A DNA stretch of 54,483 nucleotides, taken from contig CAIPPO010000093.1 of the NCBI GenBank assembly GCA_903866915.1, positions 1-54,483 on the forward strand, written 5' to 3'. The translations under genes were made by a program, and so were the position numbers. The DNA is from an uncultured Mucilaginibacter sp. (GTDB lineage: Bacteria > Bacteroidota > Bacteroidia > Sphingobacteriales > Sphingobacteriaceae). The notes beneath the pieces were generated by a model. That model was given only the letters and a program-made list of their open reading frames with translations, searched no databases and was not told where the DNA came from. This document shows positions 53,074 to 54,483 of the stretch, one piece after another. Within the stretch, counting starts at the first letter, position 1, and every line of letters begins with the position of its first letter.

Positions 53074-53814
53074 TTATATCCATTTAAATAGCTCCAGAAA
53101 CTTATCTTTCTGCTGACGACTGATAGGTAGCTCCTTTTTATCGATCATCGTTAGAGTTGAGCGCGAACGGTCGAGGTGTTGAACATGATTGAGGTTGATC
53201 AAATATTGCCTGTGAATGCGCATAAAGCTCGAACCTTCTAACAGGTCCTGCAGTTCTTTTAGGGTTTTAGAGATAACTATCCTCTTTTTATCCGTTAATA
53301 CCAGCGTGGTATAATTGCTATCTGCTTCACCGTAAACAATATGATCGAGATCAATAAACGAAACGCCCTGCTGGGATGAGATAGCTATCTTTTTTAGATC
53401 ATTACCCTTCAGGTGCATTTCAGCTGATTCAACCTGGTCGCTGATCAATACCCCTTTTTCCTGTACCCGTTTCACGGCTTCTGATAGTTCGTTTTGATCT
53501 ATTGGCTTTAACAGATAGTCGATGGCGTTGAATTTAAAAGCCTTTAGTGCGAACTCGTTATGGGCGGTCACAAAAATAACTCCAAAGTTAACTGGCATCA
53601 ATTTTTGTAACAACTCAAACCCATTCATCCCGGGCATATCAATATCCAGGAAAAGTAGATCTATCCCTAATGAGGGGATACCCTGTAGAGCGGTATTAGG
53701 ATCGTTGAATGAGGTTATGGTTCCTATTTCGGGACAGCACCTTGCCAGTGTAGCCTGCAATACGCCCAATGAATCCGCTTCATCATCAACAATAGCTGCT
53801 TTCAATAATTTCAT
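53074..53814 (-). CDS. LytTR-family response regulator
   Basis: A 246-residue transcription regulator. Receiver at 1-120: D10-D11, phosphoacceptor D57 (LLFLDIDMPGMNG), the FVTAHNEFALKAF switch and the lysine of YLLKPID. A LytTR DNA-binding domain occupies about 140-246 (DHIVYGEADSNYTTLVL, FMRIHRQYLINLNHV, LPISRQQKDKFLELF). All phosphorylation residues are intact. Its partner gene immediately upstream, overlapping by 29 bases, should be a histidine kinase but is internally deleted. It is convergent with the T9SS cargo gene and may regulate the locus; that is inference. Confidence 0.92.
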   Translation of the reverse strand: MKLLKAAIVDDEADSLGVLQATLARCCPEIGTITSFNDPNTALQGIPSLGIDLLFLDIDMPGMNGFELLQKLMPVNFGVIFVTAHNEFALKAFKFNAIDYLLKPIDQNELSEAVKRVQEKGVLISDQVESAEMHLKGNDLKKIAISSQQGVSFIDLDHIVYGEADSNYTTLVLTDKKRIVISKTLKELQDLLEGSSFMRIHRQYLINLNHVQHLDRSRSTLTMIDKKELPISRQQKDKFLELFKWI

Positions 53815-54331
53815 TTACGGTAAGGTTTACGGTAACCAGTGTTCCACATGCGCAATTTTCTTCGTCATACAAATCATGTGTTGTTACCCTGATATTGCTT
53901 TTGTTTTTAGTATTTAATAGCTCAATCCGCTCGTTTGTAATATTTGTTCCGAGTGATTGATGATATGATTTCGAATAATATTCGTAGGCCTGTTCGCACT
54001 CGATTTTGTACCAATACGCAGTGCATGATTCAGTATAAGTTTTGATAGTACCCGGAACCCATTTTAGGGCAGCAGCCATTTTTAATGCTTTTTCACCAAT
54101 TATTATGCTTTTGTCTGGACTTGACAAAACTACTGCCCTTGGGCTAAGAATAAGGTTATTGATTTGGATGGTATCCTTAGTGTATTCGGCAGACTTGTTA
54201 GTTGTTGAGGTATTTTGGAAATTCGGGTACGCCGCCCTGGCCCGGCCAAAGGAAAAACAACAAAGCAAAAAAAACAGAAGAATTAATTGCTCTGGCACAA
54301 GTCCTATATTTAAGAACTTAAAATTAATCAT
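53786..54331 (-). CDS. Internally deleted TPR sensor histidine kinase (probable pseudogene remnant)
   Basis: A 181-residue frame combining the two ends of a LytS-type TPR sensor kinase. Residues 1-33 are a signal peptide; about 70-125 read like TPR units (IIGEKALKMAAALKW, then YEYYSKSYHQ). From residue 126, SLGTNITNERIELLN and GTLVTVNLTV match the last part of a histidine-kinase ATPase domain (the G-x-x-N-x-x-E-R-x-x-L-L helix and the G-T-x-V-x-V-x-L strand). The remaining TPRs, transmembrane helix, phospho-accepting His, N box and G1 box are missing. The 29-base overlap with the regulator gene is normal for such pairs. The reading is by eye; a real small exported protein is the alternative. 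Confidence 0.6.
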   Translation of the reverse strand: MINFKFLNIGLVPEQLILLFFLLCCFSFGRARAAYPNFQNTSTTNKSAEYTKDTIQINNLILSPRAVVLSSPDKSIIIGEKALKMAAALKWVPGTIKTYTESCTAYWYKIECEQAYEYYSKSYHQSLGTNITNERIELLNTKNKSNIRVTTHDLYDEENCACGTLVTVNLTVNEIIESSYC

Positions 54332-54414
54332 TTTTTAGATTCAATCCCTGTATTTTTGTTTTAAAGTTAATTAGTTGCCTTTTTGATACAGGTCTGTTAT
54401 TAATTGAAATATCA

Positions 54415-54443
54415 CGTTTAATTTCTCTTTTTGAAATTAAACG
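54415..54443. promoter_or_regulatory. Perfect 11-bp inverted repeat upstream of the kinase remnant
   Basis: CGTTTAATTTC (54415-54425) and its exact complement (54433-54443) flank TCTTTTT, about 85 bases upstream of the 54331 start. There is no T run after either arm. It could be an operator or belong to a gene beyond the window edge. The last 150 bases hold no recognisable coding. Confidence 0.5.
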
Positions 54444-54483
54444 GTTAGGAAGGCATTTGTTACTACAAAAATTGGCAGTATCG

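Overview
The window looks like chromosomal DNA of a Bacteroidota soil or plant-polymer degrader, most likely a Sphingobacteriaceae member (Mucilaginibacter/Pedobacter type). The clues are a PorV-like protein with two cargo proteins carrying type IX secretion (T9SS) C-terminal sorting domains, DUF4403 and DUF4251 proteins, many secreted glycoside hydrolases, a LytTR response regulator, TAnnTTTG-type promoter elements and moderately AT-rich DNA. The genus is inferred from protein style only; no rRNA is present.

Layout. 0-4 kb: a GNAT acetyltransferase and a lone NRPS module (half condensation domain, adenylation, carrier, thioesterase). 4.1-13.2 kb: a minus-strand operon carrying nearly the whole pentose phosphate pathway (ROK/polyphosphate glucokinase, tkt, rpiA, tal, a HAD phosphatase, gnd, zwf, pgl), ended by a hairpin terminator. 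13.2-14.3 kb: tRNA-Cys with its own terminator, then a cysteine-free peroxiredoxin-fold protein. 14.4-19.1 kb: secreted sugar-degrading genes (GH29 fucosidase plus SMP-30 lactonase, divergent from a GH3 glycosidase). 19.1-24.3 kb: an MBL-fold hydrolase, a DUF4403 lipoprotein, htpG behind a sigma-54-like site, and a DUF4251 protein.

24.3-27.8 kb: a minimal ethanolamine operon (eat-eutB-eutC) with no microcompartment genes. 28-34.6 kb: a same-strand run RidA, D-threonine aldolase/D-serine dehydratase-like enzyme, M19 dipeptidase, GH63-type glucosidase, FabHB-like synthase; the first three fit a D-amino-acid (dipeptide) catabolic route. 34.7-38.1 kb: an outer-membrane barrel, a vanadium-haloperoxidase/PAP2 lipoprotein and a duplicated DoxX membrane protein. 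38.3-42.2 kb: an orphan membrane-anchored protein, a clan GH-D (GH27/GH36-like) hydrolase and a divergent Tat-exported Gfo/Idh/MocA oxidoreductase.

42.4-54.5 kb is the most unusual part: two single-domain receiver proteins, a bacterial PH-like membrane protein, a CxxC microprotein, a PorV-like T9SS shuttle protein, two tandem paralogous T9SS-exported proteins of about 1035 aa with near-identical start regions, a LytTR regulator, and next to it what reads as the two ends of a TPR sensor histidine kinase fused after loss of its catalytic middle. Several perfect inverted repeats lie in the intergenic gaps here. I infer a locally duplicated, regulated surface-protein locus. No CRISPR array, integrase, transposase or riboswitch was recognised.
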